Positions 51,469 through 60,168 of a stretch of 64,000 nt of DNA are shown here, one piece after another. Origin of the DNA: Myroides odoratimimus. Lineage in GTDB: Bacteria; Bacteroidota; Bacteroidia; Flavobacteriales; Flavobacteriaceae. Within the stretch, counting starts at the first letter, position 1. The number at the start of each line of letters is the position of its first letter. The stretch lies in assembly GCF_001485415.1 (NCBI RefSeq), contig NZ_BCMQ01000006.1, positions 124,001 through 188,000 on the forward strand, given 5' to 3'. The notes under the pieces were generated by a model. It ran no database searches. It worked only from the letters and a program-made list of their open reading frames with translations, and was not told the DNA's origin. The position numbers were made by a program, and so were the translations under genes.

Positions 51469-51936
51469 TTAATCCTTTTTTACAGTTAAACTTTGTTTAT
51501 TTCTGTAATCTGATCCGTTATAAGACCACTCTACCGCAATATCCCAACGACCGTCTACCAGCGTATTGTTAGGTATGAGCAAATTGGAAGAAGACAATGA
51601 TATAGGCATATCAAAGTCTAATTTCTGGTTAGACGGTCTGTATAGGAATATTTTTCCTGTAATATTTTTTGCGTCAAAATCTGAAGGAAACACAATAGAT
51701 ATATCTCCAGCTTTAGTAGACTCAATAGACACAGGAGTAGCAAGTTTCAATGCCGCTACTTCTCTATCGTGTTTACCATCTACTTCTATTTCTTGTTGAT
51801 AATAATTCTCAGTAACTAGTTCATTATCATATTTACTATCAATCTGTACTCTTATAACATATTGCAAAATAAAGACCATAAAAATCCCCATAGCAATAAC
51901 AATACCTGTTCCAAAATTAAATTTCATACCTAACAA
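51469..51936 (-). CDS. fixH: FixH family protein (CcoH)
   Basis: A 155-residue single-TM protein (TM about residues 8-28) with an extracytoplasmic beta-rich FixH domain (LATPVSIES..., KIFLYRPSNQKLDFDMPISLS, VDGRWDIAVEWSYNG). FixH/CcoH is needed for cbb3 oxidase assembly. It lies 9 nt after ccoG and 3 nt before the SafE-type gene. Confidence 0.88.
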   Translation of the reverse strand: MLGMKFNFGTGIVIAMGIFMVFILQYVIRVQIDSKYDNELVTENYYQQEIEVDGKHDREVAALKLATPVSIESTKAGDISIVFPSDFDAKNITGKIFLYRPSNQKLDFDMPISLSSSNLLIPNNTLVDGRWDIAVEWSYNGSDYRNKQSLTVKKD

Positions 51937-51945
51937 ATTTTAATA

Positions 51946-53379
51946 TTAATCCAATGTTCTAGGGCCTAAGAAGTTTGTTGATGTTGTCTGAATCAACTTA
52001 TCTCCTTCATAAACCTCTATTTTAACTTTTGTACGATGACTTTCTAACAAGAACTGTGGAACATCAATAAACATAGTTCCTTCTGCATAACCTTCTTTTA
52101 CCACTTTTATAATTGGGTTCCCTACTAAAGTAATAGCACCTGTTTCTGGAGAAGATAACTTAAAGGTTACATTCTCAAAATCCTTCATCGTTTTATTAAC
52201 TACCTTAAAGGTATAAACGTTTCTAATATTCTCTTTATCATCTACAGTGACGTGTGTATAAGTTTGACCTGCAACACGAAGTACAGTAGCTTCAATATCT
52301 GTTCTTAAGAACAATAACCCTACCAAAATAGTCATCAAGATACAAAGAACAGCTACATAACCTTTCTGACGTAGACTAAACTTAAACTTAGTACCTTCTG
52401 ATATTTCTGACTCAGATGCATAACGTATTAAACCAGTAGGTAAACCAACACTCTCCATCATATGATCACACTCATCAATACAAGCAGTACAGTTCACACA
52501 CTCTAACTGAGTTCCATTACGTATATCAATACCCGTTGGACATACATTTACACATTGCTTACAGTCGATACAATCTCCTATACCTTCTGCAGTTCTATCA
52601 ACTCCTTTTTTAAACTTAGCTCTACCATTTGTCGCTTCACCACGCACGTGGTCATAAGCTACAATAATAGATTTATTGTCTAATAAAACTCCTTGTAATC
52701 TACCATAAGGACAAGCAATAACACATACTTGCTCTCTAAACCATGTAAAAACAAAGTAGAAAGCCCCAGTAAATATTATTAATCCAATAAAACGTCCCAT
52801 ATGATCTGCTGGTCCGTCTTTCATCATTTGAAGAACGACATCACTTCCAATAATATAAGCTAAGAAAACATTAGCAATCAAAAAGGAAATAACAAAGAAT
52901 ATAAACCACTTTAAGACTCTCTTTCTAATCTTCTCAGAAGTCCAAGGTTGTTTATCTAAACGCATTTGAGCCCCTCTATCACCATCAATCCAATATTCAA
53001 TACGTCTAAAAACCATTTCCATAAAAATCGTTTGAGGGCAAATCCAACCACAAAATATACGACCAAATGAAACTGTAAATAGGGTAACAAAAACTACCCC
53101 AATAATCATAGATATTACTACAAGATAAAAATCCTGTGGCCAGAAAGGAAAACCAAAAATATTAAACTTTCTATCTATTACGTTAAACAATAAAAACTGG
53201 TTTCCATTTATCTTAATAAATGGCGCAGCAAAAAGAAACAAGATAAGAGCGTAACTTACGATCTTACGTTTATTATAAAAAGGGCCCGAAGGTTTTTTAG
53301 GATAGATCCAAGCTCTTTTACCATCTTTGTCAATTGTACCTATGGAGTCACGGAAACTCTCATCATGTATTGTAGCCAT
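51946..53379 (-). CDS. ccoG: Cytochrome c oxidase accessory protein CcoG
   Basis: A 477-residue membrane protein with four or five TM helices and a cytoplasmic ferredoxin-like part. FCGWICPQ near residue 118 and CIDCKQCVNVCPTG with CVNCTACIDECD near residue 260-300 give two 4Fe-4S sites. CcoG reduces copper (Cu2+ to Cu+) for cbb3 assembly. The C-terminal ~120 residues form an immunoglobulin-like domain. First gene of the ccoG-fixH-safE unit. Confidence 0.95.
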   Translation of the reverse strand: MATIHDESFRDSIGTIDKDGKRAWIYPKKPSGPFYNKRKIVSYALILFLFAAPFIKINGNQFLLFNVIDRKFNIFGFPFWPQDFYLVVISMIIGVVFVTLFTVSFGRIFCGWICPQTIFMEMVFRRIEYWIDGDRGAQMRLDKQPWTSEKIRKRVLKWFIFFVISFLIANVFLAYIIGSDVVLQMMKDGPADHMGRFIGLIIFTGAFYFVFTWFREQVCVIACPYGRLQGVLLDNKSIIVAYDHVRGEATNGRAKFKKGVDRTAEGIGDCIDCKQCVNVCPTGIDIRNGTQLECVNCTACIDECDHMMESVGLPTGLIRYASESEISEGTKFKFSLRQKGYVAVLCILMTILVGLLFLRTDIEATVLRVAGQTYTHVTVDDKENIRNVYTFKVVNKTMKDFENVTFKLSSPETGAITLVGNPIIKVVKEGYAEGTMFIDVPQFLLESHRTKVKIEVYEGDKLIQTTSTNFLGPRTLD

Positions 53380-53472
53380 AGTAAAATGTTTTTCAATGAG
53401 TAATAAAGTAATAAACTACTTATACTCTATTCTTATTATGTTAGTTTATAATAGTGCCTAAGCACAAGTTTT

Positions 53473-53489
53473 TGACAGATAAACTGTCA
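53473..53489. promoter_or_regulatory. Palindrome TGACAG-N5-CTGTCA upstream of ccoG
   Basis: A perfect 6+6 bp inverted repeat with 5-bp spacer, 94 bp upstream of the ccoG start. Candidate operator of a dimeric regulator. Confidence 0.5.
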
Positions 53490-53907
53490 GAAATCTTCTA
53501 ATTATTGTCGCCTAAAAGATTCCTTATTCTCTTAATCTGAAATATACCTAACTGTTCCGCTTTCCCTAACCAAAGTAAAAAACACAAACAATCATATTCG
53601 TTTATTAAAAAGATAAGATTTACTTCTCATCTACTGTTATATTAACATCTATATATATAAATCCTAAAAACAGTATAATCGCTTCTAAATACCTTATATT
53701 TTAAACAGTTTAACTCTACCAAGTCCTCGTTTAACAACTAAATAAAACCTTGACAGACATAAACTTTTTTTATACTAGAAAGGTACGAAAAAAGCTCTCA
53801 ATATGCATTGTATTTATGATAATAATACTATAGATAATGTCTTTATTAACACCAATAAACGAAATAAGTCAACACCTCTTGATCAATAGAAAATATTTGG
53901 TATAAAA

Positions 53908-53935
53908 GAGGGCTAAATTGTCAACCTTAGCCCTC
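53908..53935. terminator. Terminator of the ccoI-S-NO-Q-P operon
   Basis: GAGGGCTAA / TTAGCCCTC, a 9-bp stem with a 10-nt loop, ~55 nt after the ccoP stop. On the minus strand it is followed by TTTTA; the plus strand side is also T-rich. Confidence 0.78.
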
Positions 53936-53989
53936 TATTCTTTTTATCAGTCCATACTACAAAATACAGTAAGCATAGACTTATATTAT

Positions 53990-54967
53990 TTATTCTTTGA
54001 TTTCTGTAGCTTCTGATTCTGCATTAGTTTCTTCAGAAACTTCTTCTGAAGCACCTTCTTCTGAAGCATCTCCTCCAGTCAATTCTGCTTTAGACCATAC
54101 AATATCTCCTTCTGGAGCTTTAGCCTCTGCAGGAACTGTACCATTAAGAGAAATAACATAAGAAGCTAACTTTTCAATTTCGGATGGTTTGAAATTTGAC
54201 TTCCAAGGCACCATTCCTTTACCAGGACGTCCACCTTCAGAAATTGTGTTGAAGACATTTTTCATACCTCCACCTAATATCCAGTGGTCGTCAGTTAAGT
54301 TAGGTCCGATAGATCCCCCACCATCATTCTTATGACATACAGCACAATTTGTATCAAAAAGTGCCTTACCAGCAGCTAACACAGTTGGATCATCAGAGAA
54401 TACTGCTTGATCAGCTGTTAACATATCAGGAGCATTTTTCTTGTACTCCTCAACTTGTTCTTTAGCAGCAATCATTTCTTTTTCAAACTCAGCAACTTGA
54501 TTATCTGCATCAAACACGTGATATCTCAACATATAGATTACAGCAAAAATTGCAGTTACATAGAAAAGTCCAACCCACCATGGTGGTAAATCATTATCTA
54601 ACTCTTTAATTCCATCATAATCATGATCCATCATGATATCACCTTCTTGCTCAATTGTTTTAGTGTTAGTCAATTTCTGCATTAAGCGTTTTACCCAAGG
54701 GGCATCTCTTAATGGACGACTAGCTTCTTTTTGTTTTAGAGCTCTCTCTTCAGGAGTCATTAAGCGATCCAAAATCTTGTTTGTTGCAGATGCTACAATT
54801 TCAACAGCAATCAATGCGAACAAGAATAAACCTAATAATATTAGAACAACGGGATGTTCTACAAAAGCCGGTTTATCACTATCCCCCCCTACTAACCATT
54901 CTATCGCTAAAAAGAAAATAGCAAATAGAAGAGGAACTCTTACATATACTGGAAAAAACTTTTTCAT
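53990..54967 (-). CDS. ccoP: cbb3 oxidase subunit CcoP, single-haem form
   Basis: The cytochrome c subunit that feeds electrons to the cbb3 oxidase. 325 residues: two TM helices near residues 10-60, a cytoplasmic stretch, and the CcoP segment HDYDGIKELDNDLPPWWVGLFY with a third TM (about 125-150). The periplasmic cytochrome c domain has a single CxxCH (TNCAVCHKN) near residue 206. Canonical CcoP has two haem sites. The tail is Glu-rich. The gene overlaps ccoQ by 4 nt (ATGA). Confidence 0.93.
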   Translation of the reverse strand: MKKFFPVYVRVPLLFAIFFLAIEWLVGGDSDKPAFVEHPVVLILLGLFLFALIAVEIVASATNKILDRLMTPEERALKQKEASRPLRDAPWVKRLMQKLTNTKTIEQEGDIMMDHDYDGIKELDNDLPPWWVGLFYVTAIFAVIYMLRYHVFDADNQVAEFEKEMIAAKEQVEEYKKNAPDMLTADQAVFSDDPTVLAAGKALFDTNCAVCHKNDGGGSIGPNLTDDHWILGGGMKNVFNTISEGGRPGKGMVPWKSNFKPSEIEKLASYVISLNGTVPAEAKAPEGDIVWSKAELTGGDASEEGASEEVSEETNAESEATEIKE

Positions 54968-55170
54968 AATTTTCGTGAATTACTATCAACATTGTGCTCT
55001 TCATCATCCATGAATGGCATATTGCTCAATTCTTCTATTGTGTCTTTCTTATAAGTAGCAACCCACACGAAAAGTCCAACAAAGAATGTAAAGAAAATAA
55101 TAAGTGATATAATAGGGAATATCTCCACTCCACCTATTGTTTCCATATTATGTTTAATGAATTTTAGCAT
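54964..55170 (-). CDS. ccoQ: CcoQ-like small subunit
   Basis: A 68-residue single-TM protein (TM about residues 18-40) with a short acidic/basic tail, in the CcoQ position between ccoNO and ccoP. The 4-nt overlap with ccoP supports coupling. Assignment rests on size, topology and location. Confidence 0.82.
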   Translation of the reverse strand: MLKFIKHNMETIGGVEIFPIISLIIFFTFFVGLFVWVATYKKDTIEELSNMPFMDDEEHNVDSNSRKL

Positions 55171-55190
55171 ATTGATTCATTTTTAAAATA

Positions 55191-57371
55191 TTATTCTTCT
55201 ACCTTTTTAATGTCGGTACCTAAACGTTGTAGATAAGCAATCACTGCTACAATCTCACGATCACTCATAGGTATAAACTCTTCACCTTTTGCTTGTGCAC
55301 GTTTTTTACTATCCTCATATGACTTCACATAATCAGGATCACCTTCTAAGTTCTTAGCAATCTCTTCAGACTGTGCTTTTATAGAAGCCTTCGCGTTAGC
55401 AATATCCTCATCTGTATATGGAACTCCTAAAGTTCTCATTACACTCATTTTAGTTTCTATATCTGAGTAATCTGCATTTTTATTAGCAAATAACCATTTA
55501 TATCCAGGCATGATTGAATTAGGAGATGTTGACTGAGGGTCATACATATGGTTATAATGCCAGCTATCAGAATATTTACCTCCTACTCTAAATAAATCTG
55601 GACCTGTTCTCTTAGAACCCCATAAGAATGGGTGATCATAAACATATTCTCCTGACTTAGAGTACTCACCATATCTTTCAACTTCTGAACGGAAAGGACG
55701 AATCATTTGTGAGTGACATCCCACACAACCTTCTCTAATATATAAGTCACGACCTTCTAATTCTAAAGGAGTATATGGTTTAACACTTGTAATAGTAGGA
55801 ATATTTGACTTCACAAATATTGTAGGAACAATCTGTACCAATCCTCCAATTAAAATAGCTACTGTAGTTAAGATAGTAAACTGAATAGGTCTTCTCTCTA
55901 AATGAGTATGCCATCCTTCTCCTTTTAATCTACCAGCAGAAATTCGTTGTAATGCAGGTGCTTCAGCTAATTCATCTTGAACTGGTTGACCAGCTTTTAC
56001 AGTTTTATAGATATTGTAAATCAATACTAATACCCCTGCTAAATACAATGTACCTCCAATAGCACGCATTGCATACATTGGCATAATAGCTGTAACTGTT
56101 TCTAAGAAGTTACCATATTTTAAAGTACCATCAGGGTTAAAGTCTTTCCACATTAAGTGTTGAGAGAAACCTGCAACATATAATGGAATAGTATATAAGA
56201 TAATACCTAATGTACCAATCCAGAAGTGGAAGTTAGCAGCTGCTTTAGAATAAAGCTCTGTTTTAACCATTCTAGGAATTAACCAATACACCATACCAAA
56301 TGTCATGAATCCGTTCCAAGCTAATGCTCCAACGTGAACGTGAGCTACGATCCAGTCAGTATAGTGAGCAATAGCATTTACGTTTTTAAGAGATAACATT
56401 GGTCCTTCAAAAGTAGCCATACCATATCCTGTAATACCTACTACGAAGAATTTTAATACTGGATCAACTCTTACTTTATCCCAAACTCCACGAAGAGTTA
56501 AAAGACCGTTGATCATACCTCCCCAAGATGGTGCAATTAACATTACAGAGAACACAACTCCTAAGTTTTGAGCCCATTCTGGTAATGCTGAATACAATAA
56601 GTGGTGAGGACCTGCCCAGATGTATAAGAAAATTAAAGACCAGAAGTGAATAATAGATAGTCTATAAGAATAAACTGGTCTATTCGCTGCTTTTGGTAAA
56701 TAATAATACATTAAACCTAAGAAAGGTGTAGTTAAGAAGAATGCTACTGCATTATGTCCATACCACCACTGCACTAATGCATCTTGTACCCCTGCATAAA
56801 CAGAGTAAGATTTAAATGCACTTACAGGTAACTCTAATGAGTTAAAGATATGTAATACAGCTACAGTAACAAAAGTCGCTAAGTAGAACCAAATTGCAAC
56901 ATAAATATGACGCTCTCTTCTTTTGATAATCGTCATAATCATATTAACACCGAATGTCACCCAAATCAATGCAATTGCAATATCAATTGGCCATTCTAAT
57001 TCAGCGTACTCTTTTGATGTTGTAAATCCTAATGGTAAGGTAATTACAGCACCAATTAAAATTAATTGCCATCCGTAAAAGTGAAGATTACTTAAAAAGT
57101 CACTGTACATTCTGGCTTTACATAACCTTTGTAAAGAATAGTATATTCCTCCGAAAATTGCGTTACCAACGAACGCAAAAATCACAGCATTAGTATGCAA
57201 TGGACGCAATCTCCCGAAACTCAACCAAGATATTCCATCTGTTAAGTTAGGAAATATAAACATCACTGCTAAAACTAATCCTACAAGCATCCCGACAGCT
57301 CCAAAAAATATTGAAGCATAAAGAAATTTCTTTACAATTTTGTTGTCATAATAAAATTGTTGCACTTCCAT
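55191..57371 (-). CDS. ccoN: cbb3 oxidase fused subunits I and II (CcoN-CcoO)
   Basis: The catalytic core of the cbb3 oxidase, reducing O2 at high affinity. CcoN (about residues 1-470, 12 TM helices) shows GRLRPLHTNAVIFAF near the start, WWYGHNAVAFFLTTPFLGLMYYYLP and HWWIVHVH-like DWIVAHVHVGALAWNGF with the haem/CuB His residues. CcoO (about 490-726) carries TM plus a haem c domain with GCVGCHSQMIRP near residue 547. The two are one polypeptide; in Proteobacteria they are separate. It lies between ccoS (6 nt) and ccoQ. Confidence 0.95.
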   Translation of the reverse strand: MEVQQFYYDNKIVKKFLYASIFFGAVGMLVGLVLAVMFIFPNLTDGISWLSFGRLRPLHTNAVIFAFVGNAIFGGIYYSLQRLCKARMYSDFLSNLHFYGWQLILIGAVITLPLGFTTSKEYAELEWPIDIAIALIWVTFGVNMIMTIIKRRERHIYVAIWFYLATFVTVAVLHIFNSLELPVSAFKSYSVYAGVQDALVQWWYGHNAVAFFLTTPFLGLMYYYLPKAANRPVYSYRLSIIHFWSLIFLYIWAGPHHLLYSALPEWAQNLGVVFSVMLIAPSWGGMINGLLTLRGVWDKVRVDPVLKFFVVGITGYGMATFEGPMLSLKNVNAIAHYTDWIVAHVHVGALAWNGFMTFGMVYWLIPRMVKTELYSKAAANFHFWIGTLGIILYTIPLYVAGFSQHLMWKDFNPDGTLKYGNFLETVTAIMPMYAMRAIGGTLYLAGVLVLIYNIYKTVKAGQPVQDELAEAPALQRISAGRLKGEGWHTHLERRPIQFTILTTVAILIGGLVQIVPTIFVKSNIPTITSVKPYTPLELEGRDLYIREGCVGCHSQMIRPFRSEVERYGEYSKSGEYVYDHPFLWGSKRTGPDLFRVGGKYSDSWHYNHMYDPQSTSPNSIMPGYKWLFANKNADYSDIETKMSVMRTLGVPYTDEDIANAKASIKAQSEEIAKNLEGDPDYVKSYEDSKKRAQAKGEEFIPMSDREIVAVIAYLQRLGTDIKKVEE

Positions 57372-57377
57372 AGTTGT

Positions 57378-57584
57378 TTATATTTGATTTTCTTTTTGTT
57401 TATTATCTGTTTTTTTGTCTTTCTTCTCTTTTGAAGTAACTTTTACTTCGTCATCAAAAAGCATACGCACTGAAGGGGTATACGCGTCATCAAACTGACC
57501 GCTTTTTACTGACCGTATAAATAAGTATAGAAATATACCAGCTACTACTACACTGATACTAATTAAGAAATATATAACACTCAT
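57378..57584 (-). CDS. ccoS: cbb3 oxidase maturation protein CcoS
   Basis: A 68-residue protein with one TM (MSVIYFLISISVVVAGIFLYLF) and the CcoS-type motif SGQFDD near residue 32, then a Lys-rich tail. CcoS is needed for haem b and CuB insertion. It ends 6 nt before ccoNO. A promoter and FNR-like box lie just upstream. Confidence 0.92.
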   Translation of the reverse strand: MSVIYFLISISVVVAGIFLYLFIRSVKSGQFDDAYTPSVRMLFDDEVKVTSKEKKDKKTDNKQKENQI

Positions 57585-57601
57585 ACCTAATATTTACTTG
57601 T

Positions 57602-57609
57602 CAAAATTA
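57602..57609 (-). promoter_or_regulatory. -7 box (TAATTTTG) of the ccoS-NO-Q-P unit
   Basis: On the minus strand TAATTTTG lies 17 nt upstream of the ccoS ATG. It gives a predicted transcription start near 57597. Confidence 0.6.
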
Positions 57610-57631
57610 ACATTATCTGATGCCTTAAAAC

Positions 57632-57645
57632 ATGATAACTATCAT
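57632..57645. promoter_or_regulatory. FNR-like operator upstream of ccoS
   Basis: ATGATAACTATCAT is a perfect 5+5 palindrome with 4-nt spacer. It matches 8 of 10 positions of the FNR box TTGAT-N4-ATCAA. Its centre is ~41 nt upstream of the predicted ccoS transcription start, the classical activation position. Confidence 0.65.
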
Positions 57646-57660
57646 ATTTGGCTTTTTATC

Positions 57661-60051
57661 TTAATCTTTCTTTATAATCTTCTTTGCAAAGTAATTACTC
57701 ATGATCGTTACAAAGCTGATTATAGAAACAGTGCTTATGGGCATTAATATAGCCGCTACTAATGGAGACATTTTATTCATTATAGAAACCGTTATACCAA
57801 TCACATTATAGCTCAAAGCTAAGATATAACTTAATTTGATAATTTTAACAGATTTCTTTGAATAATTTAAGAATGACTTTAAGCTTTTAAACATTTTAGC
57901 ATCTAAGATAGCATCACTTGCAGGGGTAAAAACATTAACATTCTCAGAAACAGACACTCCCACATTACTTTGAGCTAATGCTCCTGCATCATTTAATCCA
58001 TCTCCTACCATCATTACATTCCCGCCATTTTCTTGCAATCTTTTGACATATTCTAATTTCTCTTCTGGCTTCTGATTAAAAACCAACGAAGTAGAACTAG
58101 GAAGCAACTTTTCTAACACTTCTTTCTCACCATCATTATCTCCTGAAAGAATAGCTAATTTATATCCGATATTTGTTAAATTATCAAACAATTCTGTAAC
58201 GCCTTCTCTATAGTGGTTAGCAAATACAAACTTCCCTTTATACTCCCCATTAATTTGGATATGAACTGATGTTTCATTTAACACTTGTTCACTTTGAATC
58301 CCTAACAAACTAGGAGATCCTATTAGATAACTATTTTTGTTTATCGTACCCAACAGTCCTTTTCCTGGTATTTCTTCAAATAACTCAGGTTTGACAACCA
58401 CCTTTGTAGACAAAAAGTTATACAGTTTTCTACTCAAAGGATGATTAGATGCTCTAATAATATTTCTAATATCGCCTTGTTCTTCTTTAGATAACTCCTC
58501 TCCGACATACTGTATAGTTGAACTTGCATTAGTAGTAATAGTACCTGTCTTATCAAAAACAATAGTATTCACCTTTGCCATTTGTTCTACGACAGTAACA
58601 TTTTTTAAATAGAACTTATTTCTACCATAAATACGGATAGCATTACCTAAAGTAAATGGAGCTGTCAACGCTAAGGCACAAGGACAAGCAACGATTAGAA
58701 TAGCTGTAAACACATTAAAAGCGGCATTTATATCAACAAAAGCCCAACCTATAAAAGCAGATATAGAAATCAGCAATAATACAGGGGTAAAATAATGACT
58801 AATCGTATCCGTAATAGTTTTATACTTAATATCCACTTTTTTCTGGAAGACATCATTACTCCATAACTGAGTTAGATAACTTTGAGAAACAGTATTCACT
58901 GCCTCTATCTCAATAACGTCTCCCACTTGTTTTCCTCCTGCGAAAACTTTATCTCCTGATTTTTTTTCTACAGGAACAGCTTCACCTGTTACAAAACTAT
59001 AGTCAATAAAAGCTGATTCTGAAATCAATATTGAATCCACAGGTACTAGTTCTTGGTTACGAATCAGAAGACGATCCCCTTTTACAACCTCATAAACTTG
59101 AATAGGTTCTTCTACTCCATCCTCTCCAATCTTAGTAATCGCAATAGGAAAATAGGATTTATAATCTCTTTCAAAAGATAGGAAGTTATAAGTACGTTGC
59201 TGAAACAGTTTTCCTAACAACATAAAGAAGACTAACATAGTCATACTATCAAAAAAACCTGGGCCTAAATCAAATATAATATCTATCGTACTTCGAATAA
59301 ACATCACTATAATTCCTAAAGACATAGGAATGTCTATGGTATAATTTTTTGTTTTAATCCCTTTCCAAGCAGCCAAGTGGTAAGGAGAAGCAGAATAAAA
59401 AAATACGGGTAAAGAAATAAGTAATATAAGCCATCTAAAAAAATCCTTATATTCTCTCATCCAGATATCATCAATATTAAAATACTCTGGGAAAGAAAGC
59501 ATCATAACATTTCCAAAACTAAAAAATGCTATCCCTATTTTATAAATTAAGCTTCTATCTATAGCCTGAGGTTTATCTTCGTAATTTTTTAAACTTATAT
59601 AAGGTTCGTAACCAATCTTAGTTAATAATAACACTAAGTCTTTTAAAGATACCTTTTCAGAATTAAATGTAATTGTTGCTTTCTTTTCAGGGAAATTAAC
59701 CAATACTCGAATCACACCGTCATTTAGTCTGTGCAGATTCTCTAATATCCAGATACAAGAACTACAGTGAATATGTGGAATATATAAAGACACTATATTA
59801 GTTGACCCTTCATTGAACTCTAGAAGTTTGTTAATAATTTCTGTTTTCTCTAAAAAATCATACTTACCATTAGCTTCTTCTGGAGTAGCACCTGGAGTAG
59901 CCTCCATATCGTAATAACAGCTTAAATCATTCTCGCTAAAAATCTCATAAACTGTCTTACATCCATTACAACAAAATTCTTTATCATCGAAGTCAATGCG
60001 GTTAAAGGTTGTCACCTCATTACCACAGTGATAACACTTATTTTTATCCAT
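57661..60051 (-). CDS. ccoI: Copper-transporting P1B-type ATPase CcoI (FixI)
   Basis: It pumps copper across the inner membrane for cbb3 assembly. 796 residues. An N-terminal Cys-rich domain (YHCG, FCCNGCKTVY) is followed by an HMA-like domain with HCSSCIWILENL near residue 98. The TM domain has the ion-binding ACPCALALTAPF near residue 458. The phosphorylation site DKTGT is at about residue 500, and GDGLNDAGAL near residue 683. First gene of the cco operon, divergent from the Crp/Fnr gene. Confidence 0.95.
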   Translation of the reverse strand: MDKNKCYHCGNEVTTFNRIDFDDKEFCCNGCKTVYEIFSENDLSCYYDMEATPGATPEEANGKYDFLEKTEIINKLLEFNEGSTNIVSLYIPHIHCSSCIWILENLHRLNDGVIRVLVNFPEKKATITFNSEKVSLKDLVLLLTKIGYEPYISLKNYEDKPQAIDRSLIYKIGIAFFSFGNVMMLSFPEYFNIDDIWMREYKDFFRWLILLISLPVFFYSASPYHLAAWKGIKTKNYTIDIPMSLGIIVMFIRSTIDIIFDLGPGFFDSMTMLVFFMLLGKLFQQRTYNFLSFERDYKSYFPIAITKIGEDGVEEPIQVYEVVKGDRLLIRNQELVPVDSILISESAFIDYSFVTGEAVPVEKKSGDKVFAGGKQVGDVIEIEAVNTVSQSYLTQLWSNDVFQKKVDIKYKTITDTISHYFTPVLLLISISAFIGWAFVDINAAFNVFTAILIVACPCALALTAPFTLGNAIRIYGRNKFYLKNVTVVEQMAKVNTIVFDKTGTITTNASSTIQYVGEELSKEEQGDIRNIIRASNHPLSRKLYNFLSTKVVVKPELFEEIPGKGLLGTINKNSYLIGSPSLLGIQSEQVLNETSVHIQINGEYKGKFVFANHYREGVTELFDNLTNIGYKLAILSGDNDGEKEVLEKLLPSSTSLVFNQKPEEKLEYVKRLQENGGNVMMVGDGLNDAGALAQSNVGVSVSENVNVFTPASDAILDAKMFKSLKSFLNYSKKSVKIIKLSYILALSYNVIGITVSIMNKMSPLVAAILMPISTVSIISFVTIMSNYFAKKIIKKD

Positions 60052-60106
60052 AATTTATTGCTCATTTTACCTATACCAAAGGTCTACGTTTAATAATGGA
60101 GAATAT

Positions 60107-60120
60107 ATGACATTTATCAT
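60107..60120. promoter_or_regulatory. FNR-like operator between ccoI and the Crp/Fnr gene
   Basis: ATGACATTTATCAT has the same shape as the box at 57632 (ATGA(T/C)-N4-ATCAT), matching 7 of 10 FNR positions. Its centre is about 30 nt upstream of the predicted regulator start and ~60 nt upstream of the ccoI ATG. Confidence 0.5.
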
Positions 60121-60130
60121 AAAAAATCAC

Positions 60131-60138
60131 TATCTTTG
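60131..60138 (+). promoter_or_regulatory. -7 box (TATCTTTG) of the Crp/Fnr gene
   Basis: TATCTTTG lies 30 nt before the ATG at 60169; the -33 position has no TTG and is occupied by the FNR-like box. Confidence 0.65.
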
Positions 60139-60168
60139 TAGAGTTATTTTAACAAAAACTACTTGGTC

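Larger units (their letters stand above)
53380..53989. other. Gene-free gap between ccoP and ccoG
   Basis: No gene was seen in these 610 bp. It contains the palindrome at 53473-53489 and the terminator at 53908-53935. The rest is A/T-rich DNA with many stops in all frames. Confidence 0.5.

Noticed and set aside
53752..53785. TTGACA followed ~15 nt later by TATACT, like an E. coli sigma-70 promoter
   Set aside because: The spacing is too short, it points into a terminator with no plus-strand gene, and Bacteroidetes use TTG/TAnnTTTG promoters.
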